Assembly: GCA_022360055.1 (NCBI GenBank)
Contig: JAKSDO010000069.1
Span: 89,582-153,581 of the forward strand
Source: Cytophagales bacterium
GTDB lineage: Bacteria; Bacteroidota; Bacteroidia; Cytophagales; Cyclobacteriaceae
Length of the DNA: 64,000 nt
Reading direction: 5' to 3'
Numbering within the stretch: the first letter of the stretch is position 1; every line of letters starts with the position of its first letter. Below are positions 27,675-37,951 of the stretch, one piece after another. The notes under the pieces are model-generated. The model had not been told where the DNA came from, did not search any database, and saw only the letters and a list, made by a program, of their open reading frames with translations. Position numbers and translations under genes: made by a program.

Positions 27675-29324
27675 ATGAAAATTTTAAACTACCTTTTGAT
27701 GGTATTAACCATAGCAGTTTCTTTCAGATGCGAAGAAAAAGAAGATAAAAAACCCAATGTGTTGTTTGTATTGCTTGACGACCTTGGTTACTCTGACATG
27801 GGTTGTTACGGAGGTGAAATAAATACACCACACATGGACCGGTTGGGAACCAATGGTTTGAGATTCGAATCCATTTACAACTCAGCACGCTGTTGTCCAA
27901 GCAGGGCTGCTCTAATGACAGGCTTGTATCCACCTCAGGCCGGTATTGCTAACTTTACAACAAAAAACCCTAAAAAAGATCTTGGACCAGCTTATCTCGG
28001 TCATTTACGGAATGATTGCGTAACTCTTGGCGAAGTTTTGAAGACAGTGGGTTACAATACCTATTATGTCGGCAAATGGCACATGCATGAAAAAACCGGT
28101 CCGGTTAAACGCGGGTTTGACGAATTTTTCGGATACGATATGGGATATGCCCAGGATCAGTGGGATCCGGATGCCTACATTCGCTTGCCGGAAGGTAGGG
28201 AAAAGGAGATTGACAAACCCAAAGGCGAGTTTTATGCGACTGATATTTTTAATGACTATGCTCTTGAGTTTTTAAAACAGGCGGAACAAAAAAAAGATCA
28301 GCCCTGGTTTCTATTCTTAGGCCATTCTTCGCCGCACTTTCCAGTTCAGGCACCTAAGGAAACTGTAGATAAATATTTTGATTTGTACATGCAAGGATGG
28401 GACAAATTAAGAGAAAAGCGTTTCGACCAATTAAAAGAAATTGGTTTGATTGAAGATAAAAACCGATGGACGCTACCGGAAAGAGCTCTTGTTCCGGTTG
28501 ATCGCGATGAGGTTGCAAATGGGTTTTCAGGCAAACAAAATCCTGCCTGGGATTCACTTGATATGGACAGAAAGCGTGATTTAGCGCGTAGAATGGCAAC
28601 TTTTGCTGCAATGGTTGAACACGTCGACCATGGAATCGGGCAAATTTTAAATTACCTAAAAGAAACAGGTCAGTACGATAATACGATCGTTATGCTTACC
28701 AGCGACAATGGTGCATGTTACGAATGGGGACCTTTAGGTTTTGATGGCCCATCGAGAAGAGGATTAACTATTTTGCACAGAGGCGACAGCTTGAACCTTG
28801 TAGGACAAATAGGGTCACACTCTTCTTATGGAAGTGCTTGGGCAAACTTGTGCAACACCCCTTTACAGCTCTATAAACACTTCACTCACGAGGGGGGTAT
28901 TGCTTCTCCGTTTATTGTGCACTGGCCGAATGGTATAAAAAGTAAAAACGGGGAGTGGATACGAGAAAAAATTCACCTGATTGATATTATGCCTACACTT
29001 TGCGATGTAACAGGTGCGCAGTATCCTGAAACGTTTGACGGAAACTCGATCCAGAAAATGGAAGGCGTAAGCCTGCTAAACATTTTCCAAGGCGAAACGC
29101 TCCAGATTCGGCCGATCTATTTTTCGCATCAGGGGGCCAGAGCAGTGGTATTGGGCGATTGGAAGGCGGTATGGGGTAAAAATATGCCTTACGAGATAAG
29201 CTGGGAACTTTACAATTTAAAAGAAGACCGGTGTGAAACCAACAATCTGGCAGAGCAAAATCCGCAAAAAGTTAAAGAGTTATCGGCAATGTGGGAAGAA
29301 TATGCAGCCAGAGTAGGACTTTAG
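27675..29324 (+). CDS. Arylsulfatase-type sulfatase (S1 family), third of five
   Basis: A 549-residue protein starting at ATG 27675; a TTG at 27657 in the same frame would add six residues. The N-terminus is a signal or lipoprotein leader with Cys in SFRCEE. The motif C-C-P-S-R begins at Cys73 (SARCCPSRAALMTGLYP). The N-terminal signature is VLLDDLGYSDMGCYGGEINTP, with YVGKWHMHE and HSSPHFPVQAP. The Asp/Asn metal site is LTSDNGACYEWG. This arylsulfatase architecture (GYSDxGCYGGE, ARCCPxR) is shared with the next two genes, which look like paralogues by duplication and divergence. Spacing is 23 bp from the second sulfatase. Confidence 0.93.
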   Translation: MKILNYLLMVLTIAVSFRCEEKEDKKPNVLFVLLDDLGYSDMGCYGGEINTPHMDRLGTNGLRFESIYNSARCCPSRAALMTGLYPPQAGIANFTTKNPKKDLGPAYLGHLRNDCVTLGEVLKTVGYNTYYVGKWHMHEKTGPVKRGFDEFFGYDMGYAQDQWDPDAYIRLPEGREKEIDKPKGEFYATDIFNDYALEFLKQAEQKKDQPWFLFLGHSSPHFPVQAPKETVDKYFDLYMQGWDKLREKRFDQLKEIGLIEDKNRWTLPERALVPVDRDEVANGFSGKQNPAWDSLDMDRKRDLARRMATFAAMVEHVDHGIGQILNYLKETGQYDNTIVMLTSDNGACYEWGPLGFDGPSRRGLTILHRGDSLNLVGQIGSHSSYGSAWANLCNTPLQLYKHFTHEGGIASPFIVHWPNGIKSKNGEWIREKIHLIDIMPTLCDVTGAQYPETFDGNSIQKMEGVSLLNIFQGETLQIRPIYFSHQGARAVVLGDWKAVWGKNMPYEISWELYNLKEDRCETNNLAEQNPQKVKELSAMWEEYAARVGL

Positions 29325-29338
29325 AGAAAATTTGTGAT

Positions 29339-31063
29339 ATGAAACAGATAAGATTTGTAACTGCTTGTGTGCTCATTTGTTTTGCGGCTGTTTCGGTTTT
29401 TGCTGATTCACCCCAAACACAGAGGCCCAACATCATTGTCATTCTTTCAGACGACATGGGGTATTCGGATATTGGTTGTTATGGCGGAGAAATAAATACT
29501 CCTAATCTTGACCGTTTAGCTGAAAAAGGATTACGATTTACTCAGTTTTACAATTCTGCACGATGTTGTCCGACCAGGGCTAGTTTACTCACCGGTGTTT
29601 ATCCGCATCAGGCTGGAATCGGTTTAATGGTAAATGACAGAAACCTACCCGGGTACAAAGGCGATCTTGGAAGCAATGTTTGTACCATAGCAGAAGTATT
29701 ACGTGATCGTGGTTACCGGACGTATATGTCAGGCAAATGGCATGTAACACGTCATAAGGAATCCAACGGACCAAAATTTAACTGGCCTTTGCAACGCGGG
29801 TTCGAGAAGTTTTATGGAACCATCGCAGGAGCCGGAAGTTTTTACGATCCTGCTACATTATGCCGGGGAAATACCTTTATTACACCCCTTAATGATTCGT
29901 TGTATCAACCGAAAATCTACTATTATACAAATGCCATTTCCGATAATGCCATTGAGTTTTTGAAAGACCACCGGAAAGAGTCGCCTGAAAAACCGTTTTT
30001 TATGTACGTGGCTTACACTGCGGCACACTGGCCGCTTCATGCTTTGCCCGAAGATATTGAGAAGTACAGGGGTACATATGACGGTGGATTTCAACCGGTT
30101 CGTAAAGCGCGCATGGAGAAAATGAAAAAACTTGGTATTATTGACCCCGGATGGAAAATGGCTGACCAAGCAGAGGATTGGGAGCATACAAAACATAAGG
30201 AATGGGAAATCCGAAACATGGAGGTTTATGCCGCTATGGTCGATTGTATGGACCGGGGTATTGGTAAATTAGTTGATGAGCTAAAAAAACAGGGATGTTT
30301 TGAAAATACCGTAATAATGTATCTTCAGGACAACGGTGGATGCGCTGAAGGATACGGAAGAAATGTACCTAAAAAACCTTATTCCACCGATTTAAAACCA
30401 ATGGCTTCCGATGAGTTGCAGACCAGAATCTGGCCTCCAATGCAAACCCGCGACGGCAGACCGGTAAAACATGGCCCCGGCGTTATGGCAGGAGCTGAGG
30501 ATACTTTTATAGCCTACGGAAAAGGCTGGGCAAACGTATCGAATACTCCTTTCCGCGAATACAAACATTTTGTTCATGAAGGAGGGATTGCGACTCCGTT
30601 TATTGTTTCGTGGCCGGATGGTATCCGGGAAAAATTGAATGGCAATCTTATTGAAGAACCTGCACACCTCGTAGATGTTATGTCGACCTGTGTTGATATA
30701 AGCGGAACGGCCTTTCCTGAGAAGGAGAGGGACAATGAGATTCTCCCAATGGAAGGAATTAGTTTATCTCCTTTTTTTAAAGGCAAAAAGACATCCAGAA
30801 ATGATGCCATTTATTTTGAGCATCATTTGAATTCGGCCGTACGGGAAGGCAACTGGAAACTGGTGAGAAAAGGGAATACAAAAACAGGTGAATATTCGCC
30901 CTGGGAATTGTACAATATGAAAAAAGACCGTACAGAAATGAACAATCTTGCAGAAAAATATCCTAAAAGAGTAAACGCCCTTTCTGTAAAATGGTATACC
31001 TGGGCGAAAAGAACAAACGTTTTTCCCAGTCCGTTCAAGAACAAAAAAGAAAATTCAAATTGA
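29339..31063 (+). CDS. Arylsulfatase-type sulfatase (S1 family), fourth of five
   Basis: A 574-residue exported enzyme starting at ATG 29339 with a signal peptide ending VSVFAD; upstream in-frame codons overlap the previous gene and lack a signal peptide. Catalytic C-C-P-T-R begins at Cys76. Conserved blocks are VILSDDMGYSDIGCYGGE, MSGKWHVTRH, YVAYTAAHWPLHALPED and LQDNGGCAEGYG. The Asp of the usual SDNG is kept as QDNG. The C-terminal subdomain starts near HHLNSAVREGNWKLV. It is closely related to the third and fifth sulfatases. Its stop codon TGA overlaps the probable TTG start of the fifth sulfatase. Confidence 0.93.
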   Translation: MKQIRFVTACVLICFAAVSVFADSPQTQRPNIIVILSDDMGYSDIGCYGGEINTPNLDRLAEKGLRFTQFYNSARCCPTRASLLTGVYPHQAGIGLMVNDRNLPGYKGDLGSNVCTIAEVLRDRGYRTYMSGKWHVTRHKESNGPKFNWPLQRGFEKFYGTIAGAGSFYDPATLCRGNTFITPLNDSLYQPKIYYYTNAISDNAIEFLKDHRKESPEKPFFMYVAYTAAHWPLHALPEDIEKYRGTYDGGFQPVRKARMEKMKKLGIIDPGWKMADQAEDWEHTKHKEWEIRNMEVYAAMVDCMDRGIGKLVDELKKQGCFENTVIMYLQDNGGCAEGYGRNVPKKPYSTDLKPMASDELQTRIWPPMQTRDGRPVKHGPGVMAGAEDTFIAYGKGWANVSNTPFREYKHFVHEGGIATPFIVSWPDGIREKLNGNLIEEPAHLVDVMSTCVDISGTAFPEKERDNEILPMEGISLSPFFKGKKTSRNDAIYFEHHLNSAVREGNWKLVRKGNTKTGEYSPWELYNMKKDRTEMNNLAEKYPKRVNALSVKWYTWAKRTNVFPSPFKNKKENSN

Positions 31064-32727
31064 ACCAACTCATAAACATAAGGGCAATTTTAATCCCTAT
31101 AGCAACTCTTTTTTTCTTAACCTCTTGTCATAGAGAAAAAGGAAATGAGCATCAACCCAACATTCTCTTAATTTTGGCCGACGACATGGGCTACTCCGAT
31201 ATTGGATGTTATGGCGGGGAAATTTCTACTCCGAATTTGGATGCTCTTGCTGAAAACGGAATACGGTTTACAGATTTTTATAATTCCGCCCGCTGCTGTC
31301 CTACCCGCGCCAGTTTAATGACAGGACTTTATCCCCACGAATGCGGAATCGGTCATATGACCCATATTTCAAACGGGCCGGGTTATTTGGGGATTCTGAA
31401 TGATTCGTGTGTTACCATTCCTGAAGTTTTAGCCGCCGTTGGATATTCGACCGGGATTTCCGGGAAATGGCATGCAGGAACAGTGAAAAAATCGTGGCCC
31501 GAAAACCGAGGTTTTCAAAAGTCCTACTGTATTCATAACTGGGTCGATAGCTATTTTAAGGTTTTAAAAGGGTGCGAGATTTTTGAGGATGGTAAACTTG
31601 TTATTCCGGCAACCGCCAATCCCGGAGAATACGAACCACAGCCTGATGGAAAAGAATGGTACACCACAGATGTGTTTACTTCGAAAGCCATTGAACACAT
31701 CGATCTGGCTCTGGCCGAAGGAAAACCATTTTTTGAATACGTAGCGTACAATGCACCACACTGGCCACTAGAAGCACATGATGAGGTGATTGAAAAATAC
31801 CTGGACAAATATGTAGCCGGTTACGAAAAACTTCGTCAGGATAAGTATGAAAAAATGATTGAAATGGGGTTGGTTTCGCCCGATTGGGAATTGCCCGAAA
31901 AAGATACGCCGGAGTGGGAAAGTTTGCCCGATACGGTAAAAGCTGACTTGCAATTCCTGCGCGCCATCTATTCTGCCCAAATTGATATCATGGACGATAA
32001 CATCGGACGCATGGTAAATCATTTAAAAGAAAAAGGCGAGTTGGATAACACCCTGATTTTCTTCTTGTCAGATAACGGATGTTCTGCCGAGCCAATGGGA
32101 GAAGATTATGGTTGGCAATGGGGAAAAAATACCCAACGAAATTACGGCAAGTGGCGCAAAGACTCGGGACGTGCAGGGACCAGCCAGGGGCGTGTTTGGA
32201 CAGTGACCAGTAACACCCCCTTCCGAAAATTTAAACGCTACTGCCATGAAGGAGGTATTGCAACTCCACTAATTGTGCATTGGCCCAAAGGAATTAAAAA
32301 TACGGGAACAATGGATGAAGAGCCCGGTCACGTGGTTGATATCATGGCCACCTGCCTGGAAGTTTCAGGTGCAAACTACCCCGAAAACAGAGATGGAATA
32401 CCGGTTTTGCCAAAACAAGGAATCAGCCTGGTTGATAACTTTAATGGAAAGGTAGGAAAGAAACATGACTTCATATTCTGGGAGCACGAAGGACACGGAG
32501 CCATTAGAAAGGGCAACTGGAAACTGGTTTCTGATAATCCGGAAGATGAAACGCTTTGGGAACTCTACGATTTAAATTCGAACAGAACCGAAACCAACAA
32601 CCTGGCTGAGAAATATCCTGAAAGGGTTGAAGAATTAAAAGTGCTTTGGGAAAAAACAGCCTATGAAACAAAGGTTTGGCCAAAACCGTCAAGAGAAACA
32701 GCCAAACCAAATCCGATTGAGTATTAA
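31060..32727 (+). CDS. Arylsulfatase-type sulfatase (S1 family) lipoprotein, fifth of five
   Basis: A 555-residue protein. The proposed start is TTG at 31060 in the sequence TTGA, overlapping the previous stop. This gives a lipoprotein leader (MNQLINIRAILIPIATLFFLTSC). An ATG at 30991 in frame lies well inside the previous gene and would add 23 basic residues before the leader. Catalytic C-C-P-T-R begins at Cys79, followed by LMTGLYPHECGIGHM. Other blocks are ILADDMGYSDIGCYGGE, ISGKWHAG, YNAPHWPLEAHDE and FLSDNGCSAEPMGED. It is probably lipid-anchored and translationally coupled to the fourth sulfatase. Confidence 0.92.
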   Translation: MNQLINIRAILIPIATLFFLTSCHREKGNEHQPNILLILADDMGYSDIGCYGGEISTPNLDALAENGIRFTDFYNSARCCPTRASLMTGLYPHECGIGHMTHISNGPGYLGILNDSCVTIPEVLAAVGYSTGISGKWHAGTVKKSWPENRGFQKSYCIHNWVDSYFKVLKGCEIFEDGKLVIPATANPGEYEPQPDGKEWYTTDVFTSKAIEHIDLALAEGKPFFEYVAYNAPHWPLEAHDEVIEKYLDKYVAGYEKLRQDKYEKMIEMGLVSPDWELPEKDTPEWESLPDTVKADLQFLRAIYSAQIDIMDDNIGRMVNHLKEKGELDNTLIFFLSDNGCSAEPMGEDYGWQWGKNTQRNYGKWRKDSGRAGTSQGRVWTVTSNTPFRKFKRYCHEGGIATPLIVHWPKGIKNTGTMDEEPGHVVDIMATCLEVSGANYPENRDGIPVLPKQGISLVDNFNGKVGKKHDFIFWEHEGHGAIRKGNWKLVSDNPEDETLWELYDLNSNRTETNNLAEKYPERVEELKVLWEKTAYETKVWPKPSRETAKPNPIEY

Positions 32728-32810
32728 TGGAAATATGTAACTTAATAATTTATGGGGAACGGGATTTTTAAGATCGGAGTTTTTTCGGTCTTCCGTCCAA
32801 TTCTGAAGAT

Positions 32811-34823
32811 ATGAAACCTATAGTTCTAATCGTTTGCATTTCCATGTTTTTTGCAGTATCGGCAAAACAACAAGGCAACAAACACTACATCACAAATCAG
32901 GCTCCTTTAATCGAGCAACCATACACCGCATTGCCGCTGGGGACAATAAAGCCCAAGGGAATGCTGCAGAAGATGCTGGAAATTCAACGCGATGGTTTAA
33001 CCGGTAATTTGGACGATGTTTACGAAGTGGTTTGCGGCGATAACAACGGTTGGCTTGGCGGTACCGGCGACGGCTGGGAGCGCGGTCCGTATTGGGTGGA
33101 TGGTCTTGTTCCGCTGGCTTATCTTTTAGATGATCCTCAATTGAAAGCCAAAGCCCAAAATTGGGTGGATTGGAGTATTGAAAATCAGCAATCAAATGGC
33201 TATTTCGGCCCGCAGCCTTTGCCTGAGGATTATGAGAAAATTCCGGGAACACAACAGGGAATGCGCGAGGATTGGTGGCCTAAAATGGTGATGCTGAAGG
33301 TGCTTCAGCAATATTATACCGCGACTGGAGATGAACGTGTGATTGAATTGATGACCCGATATTTTAAGTACCAGTTGGAAACTTTGCCTGAAAAGGAATT
33401 GGACTTTGTTACCTATTGGGCAAACCGCAGGGGAGGCGACAATCTGCAAATTGTATATTGGCTTTACAACATCACGGGTGATAAATTCTTGCTGGAACTG
33501 GGAGAATTGCTTCACGAACAAACTTACGATTGGACAGAGCTTTTTACGAATAATTCACTTCGAAAAGCAAATCCATATGCCTCGGTTCATTGTGTAAATC
33601 TGGCGCAGGGATTAAAAGAACCAGTAATTTATTACCAGCAGAGTAAGGACTCAAAATATGTTGATGCCGTAAAAGAAGGATTGGCGGCAGTTCGCGATGT
33701 ACACGGTTTTGTAACCGGCATGTACGGTGGCGACGAAGCCCTGCACGGCAATGATCCGACTCAGGGCTCGGAGTTCTGTTCTGCCGTTGAAATGATGTAT
33801 TCCTTTGAAGGAATTTTGCCCATTACAGGAGATGTTTATTACGCCGATTACCTCGAGAAAATTGCTTACAATGTCTTGCCGACACAACATACCGATGATT
33901 TTATGCGCAGACAATATTATCAGCAAACCAACCAGGTTTTAATAACGCACGAGCCTAAAAATTTCGATTGCGATTACCACGGTAGTGCTACCTTATTCGG
34001 AACAACCACCGGATATCCGTGTTGTTTGGCAAATATGCACCAGGGATGGCCAAAGTTTGTTCAAAATATGTGGTATGCCACAGCTGATAATGGCTTGGCA
34101 GCCTTGGTTTACGGACCTTCGGAAGTAAAAGCAAAGGTGGCTGAAGGAGCTGAAGTTGAGTTTTTGGAAGAGACCGCCTACCCGTTTAAGGAGGATATAA
34201 AATTTACGTACAAAACATCCAAAACAGTGAAGTTCCCACTCCACCTGCGCATTCCGCTTTGGTGTAAGAATGCTGAACTAAAAGTTAACGGTAAGGCCGT
34301 TGATTTTAGTTCGGAAAACAACATTGCAGTTCTTGATCGAGCGTGGAAACAAGGCGATGTGGTTGAATTGTACCTCCCAATGGAGCTTCGTTTCTCCCGT
34401 TGGTATGAGCGTTCGTTGGGCATTGAACGCGGGCCACTGGTTTATGCACTTAAAATTGAAGAAGATTGGCGAAGTGTAAAAATCGATAAATACACCGATA
34501 CCTATTACGAAGTTTACCCTGAAACGCCCTGGAATTATGGTATTCAACGCCGAACAATAAAGCCGGAGAAGTTTGAGGTTGTTGTCGCAGATAAAGTTGC
34601 AAACATGCCATGGAACCCGGAAAATGCACCAATAATGCTTAAAACAACCGGTAAGCAAATCCCGTTTTGGAAACTGTACAATGGTTCAACTGGAAAGATT
34701 CCATTATCGCCGCATCCGCTGCGAAAAGTTGAAACACCGGAAGAGGAAATCACCCTTATACCTTATGGTTGTACAACTTTACGGATAGCTCAGTTTCCGG
34801 TAATTGAACGTCAATTAAAATAA
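32811..34823 (+). CDS. GH127-like (DUF1680) glycoside hydrolase, second copy
   Basis: A 670-residue exported protein (signal peptide ending FFAVSAK). It is a DUF1680/GH127-clan protein but distinct from the one at 22099. The zinc/cysteine site is kept as Glu321 and Cys323 (in GSEFCSAVEMM) and Cys404-Cys405 (in GYPCCLANMHQGWPK), where the classical CCPTN reads CCLAN. The catalytic barrel covers about residues 30-450 and a beta-sandwich completes it. Specificity is likely related to arabinofuranose but may be another pentose. It closes the locus. A 7-bp hairpin (AAGATCG/CGGTCTT, 32770-32792) just before it may attenuate read-through from the sulfatase genes. Confidence 0.85.
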   Translation: MKPIVLIVCISMFFAVSAKQQGNKHYITNQAPLIEQPYTALPLGTIKPKGMLQKMLEIQRDGLTGNLDDVYEVVCGDNNGWLGGTGDGWERGPYWVDGLVPLAYLLDDPQLKAKAQNWVDWSIENQQSNGYFGPQPLPEDYEKIPGTQQGMREDWWPKMVMLKVLQQYYTATGDERVIELMTRYFKYQLETLPEKELDFVTYWANRRGGDNLQIVYWLYNITGDKFLLELGELLHEQTYDWTELFTNNSLRKANPYASVHCVNLAQGLKEPVIYYQQSKDSKYVDAVKEGLAAVRDVHGFVTGMYGGDEALHGNDPTQGSEFCSAVEMMYSFEGILPITGDVYYADYLEKIAYNVLPTQHTDDFMRRQYYQQTNQVLITHEPKNFDCDYHGSATLFGTTTGYPCCLANMHQGWPKFVQNMWYATADNGLAALVYGPSEVKAKVAEGAEVEFLEETAYPFKEDIKFTYKTSKTVKFPLHLRIPLWCKNAELKVNGKAVDFSSENNIAVLDRAWKQGDVVELYLPMELRFSRWYERSLGIERGPLVYALKIEEDWRSVKIDKYTDTYYEVYPETPWNYGIQRRTIKPEKFEVVVADKVANMPWNPENAPIMLKTTGKQIPFWKLYNGSTGKIPLSPHPLRKVETPEEEITLIPYGCTTLRIAQFPVIERQLK

Positions 34824-35290
34824 CATCCGTTCGGCATATTATCTTAGAATACTTCAATTGCTTCTTAATGCTTCAACTTCTATCCCGGACCATCGTCTCA
34901 CTGAATTGCGGAAAGTGAGAAAATATCTCGTGCTGATCTTATGTCCAGATGGCACAGAATATTTGTCAACTCTCCGGTCTCCGGGATAAGAGGTGCCGGA
35001 CGAAATTGTAAGATTTTCGTGAATACTACTTCCTATTGAGGTATCGGACCGGTACTTTTTTGTTAATTTTATGGTTTACCAGTGTTAAGTAAAAAGTAAC
35101 GTGTCATTTCAAGGCCTAACATTTTTGCAAAATGCACAAATTTGAATGACGTAGTCTTGTGTATTTATTTGATTTACAGATTTTTATAAAAACACGTCAT
35201 CGGTAACGGCGTAAGAAATGACAAAAACGTCGTTTTATGATTAACTTAACACGAATTGACTACATTTTTAAGACAGTGAGAAAAGTAGAT
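34824..35290. other. Intergenic region between PUL and WG-repeat gene
   Basis: No gene is seen. CTATCCCGGACC near 34880 is imperfectly inverted as GGTCTCCGGGATA near 34976-34988. The last 200 bp are AT-rich and should hold the promoter of the next gene, but no exact TTTG/TAnnTTTG pair was found. Confidence 0.4.
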
Positions 35291-37951
35291 ATGTTATCGA
35301 GGGTATTTAAATATTTTTTTTCGATTACTTGTGCGATTGTCTTTGCCGTTTTACCCGTTGCGATAAAAGCAGAAAGCAAACGGGCATTCAAATTGCTGGA
35401 GAAAGGTGACTTCGCAAAGCTGATCGAACTGCTCGAAAAATCCACCGAGAAAGACACGATCAATACCGGGGCCAAATACCTCTATTCCTTGCTCTACCTC
35501 ACGCCAAAATATCCGGGATACAATATCGATACTTCCTATTATTTCATTAATCGGGCAATTTCGGATTTTAGCATTCATGATGCCAGGGCCATTGAGAACT
35601 TGGAAAAATTAGATATTAATGATGTAGTGCTTCAAGAGCAAAAACTAACTGTTGAGCAACATGCTTTTCGCCGGGCCAAGGCTAAACACACCATCCGGGA
35701 TTACAATTATTTTTTAAATCAATTTAACGGAGCCGTACAGTCGGATTCTGCTGTTGCCTTTAGGAATGAAATTGCCTATGACCACGCGGTCGGAACAGCT
35801 ACGTATGAAGCTTTTCAATCCTTTATCCGCACTTATCCGGATGCCGTCCAGATCGAAGATGCAAAATCGAAGTATGAAGAGCTGCTGTATTTTACAAAGA
35901 CCAAGGATAAGCAACTGGATAGTTACGAACGTTTTTTGAAGAATAATCCACACACACCTTACCGAGATGATGCTGAGGAAAATATATTTGAAATCTCAAC
36001 AGCAGACAATGATCTGGATAGCTACATGACGTTTGTGGAACGATATCCGAAAAGTAAAATACGCCGGAAAGCCTTGGATCTTTTATATCATTGCTACAAG
36101 GAGCATTCTACCGCGGAAGGATTTACAAATAGATTTGATATTCTGCACGAGCGCGATTCCCTACTGAAAATTGCTCGTGCGGAAATAGGCTGTCTGATGC
36201 CAATTTTTGAAATGGATAAATATGGATTTTCAAAGCTTAACGGAGAAAAGCTGATTGACTTTACCTACTCAAAAATTAAGGAAGAGTATTATTGCGGAAA
36301 TATTAAGGAGGATTTTCTGGAGGTTGAATTGGATGGTGAAAAAATGATTGTTTCGCGGGTCGGAGGTTTGATATTCAAGGGTGATTATGAATCGGTCGAA
36401 GATTTGGGATGCGGAGCGTTAAAGATTGAGCGGGACGGGTATTTTGGTGTCTACCACAAATCCGGTTTCCGGATGATCGATTTCAATTATGAGGATGTAG
36501 GTTTGGTAGCAAATGCATTCATCAAATTTAAATTCAATGGCAAATGGGGTCTGAAGAGTTTTTCCGGAAGAGAAATCCTAAAGCCAAAATATGACGATAT
36601 CTATTCGGAGGGGCGATTTGTGCTGATAGAAGAAAACGATTTGTATGCCGTTCAAAATGTGGAGATGTTAAGTAAAGCTGCCAATCTTCAAAAACCCATG
36701 CTGAAATTCAATTACGATGATTATGAATTGATATATGCGTCGCAATTGTTGCTGTTCAAGGACGATAAGGAGACTGTGGTAGATTTGGATTTAAAGGAGA
36801 ATATCAGGCTCGATAAACAAAACTTCTATGAATTGTATGAAGGCTGGATGGTGAAGAAGAATAATAAATACCGCATATACGACCAGATCTTTTACCCTCT
36901 GTCGGATCTTGACTTTGATAAAGTAGATTTCAATAAATCGAGAGCGGCATTGAAATATCGGAACAAATGGGGCATCTACAATGCGGAAACTGATTTTCCC
37001 AGAACGTTTGACTATGATTCAGTTCGTTTCTTAAGTGAACAAATCGGAATAATCGTACAGGGCGATACGACTTTTGCAATATTTGATAACGACAGTATCA
37101 TCGATATTTCATATTCAAAAGAAACCAGATTGCTCAGACCTTCCAATCTTGAAGAGGCGGAGGATGAAAAATATGCTCAGTACCTGCTTACGAAAACGGA
37201 TAAGGGTAATTTCAGGGTATTTAACATCAACGGATTCAAAATTCTGGACGGAAGGTACAATTCTGTAGAAGCTTTGGGCAAAGAATATTTACTGGTAGAA
37301 AAATCAGGTAAAAAAGGACTCTTTCATCGGAGCGGTAAACTGGCGCTGAAAGTCCGGTATGCTGCGATTGGAAACTATCACAAAGGATATGTAAGTACAT
37401 TGATCAACGGAAGGTTTGGCATATATAACTATGACAAAAATGTTTTTTTAAGCGCTAAGTATCAAAAAGCGTTGAAGCCTTTCGGCAACTATTATTTCAT
37501 TGGAAATAAAGGAAGGTCTTTTGGGCTCGTCGATCTTCAAAACCAGGATGTCACAGGTTATAAATTCGATGAAATTCTAAACTGGAACGATTCAGTCGCT
37601 TTGGTCAAAGAAGATGAAGAATGGAAATTATATGACATCAAAAATAAAGATTTCGTGTTTGAAGGTATTAATGAATATAAAGTATTGCGAGATGACGAGG
37701 AAGAAAAGATCCTTTTGATCACCAAGGAAAGTAAGAGCGGAATTCTCAGCAGCAAATACGGTGAAGTGGTCGGAGCGACATTCAACGACATAATCAATAT
37801 TGGTTCGGTCGAGGATCCGGTTTACTTTGCGGAAAAATATATACTTGAGGCTGATTTTTACGTCGTGATTTATTACGACGCCATGGGAAAGATCCTTAGG
37901 AAGCAGATTTTTACGGAAGCTGAAGAGTACGATAAGATCTACTGTGGCTGA
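35291..37951 (+). CDS. Exported TPR-like and WG-repeat protein
   Basis: An 886-residue protein if started at ATG 35291, which places a standard signal peptide at the N-terminus (core FFSITCAIVFAVLPVAI, cleavage near KAES). An upstream ATG at 35237 adds 18 residues. Residues about 25-290 are helical TPR-like repeats (LLEKGDFAKLIELLEKS, FIRTYPDAVQIEDAKSKYEE, FVERYPKSKIRRKAL). From about residue 310 there are many WG repeats of about 45 residues, seen as YGFSKLNGEKLIDFTY, WGLKSFSGREILKPKYDDI, WGIYNAETDFPRTFDYDSV and KGLFHRSGKLALKVRYAAI. WG-repeat proteins are beta-rich binding scaffolds with no assigned reaction. Its last 8 bp overlap the next gene. Confidence 0.8.
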   Translation: MLSRVFKYFFSITCAIVFAVLPVAIKAESKRAFKLLEKGDFAKLIELLEKSTEKDTINTGAKYLYSLLYLTPKYPGYNIDTSYYFINRAISDFSIHDARAIENLEKLDINDVVLQEQKLTVEQHAFRRAKAKHTIRDYNYFLNQFNGAVQSDSAVAFRNEIAYDHAVGTATYEAFQSFIRTYPDAVQIEDAKSKYEELLYFTKTKDKQLDSYERFLKNNPHTPYRDDAEENIFEISTADNDLDSYMTFVERYPKSKIRRKALDLLYHCYKEHSTAEGFTNRFDILHERDSLLKIARAEIGCLMPIFEMDKYGFSKLNGEKLIDFTYSKIKEEYYCGNIKEDFLEVELDGEKMIVSRVGGLIFKGDYESVEDLGCGALKIERDGYFGVYHKSGFRMIDFNYEDVGLVANAFIKFKFNGKWGLKSFSGREILKPKYDDIYSEGRFVLIEENDLYAVQNVEMLSKAANLQKPMLKFNYDDYELIYASQLLLFKDDKETVVDLDLKENIRLDKQNFYELYEGWMVKKNNKYRIYDQIFYPLSDLDFDKVDFNKSRAALKYRNKWGIYNAETDFPRTFDYDSVRFLSEQIGIIVQGDTTFAIFDNDSIIDISYSKETRLLRPSNLEEAEDEKYAQYLLTKTDKGNFRVFNINGFKILDGRYNSVEALGKEYLLVEKSGKKGLFHRSGKLALKVRYAAIGNYHKGYVSTLINGRFGIYNYDKNVFLSAKYQKALKPFGNYYFIGNKGRSFGLVDLQNQDVTGYKFDEILNWNDSVALVKEDEEWKLYDIKNKDFVFEGINEYKVLRDDEEEKILLITKESKSGILSSKYGEVVGATFNDIINIGSVEDPVYFAEKYILEADFYVVIYYDAMGKILRKQIFTEAEEYDKIYCG

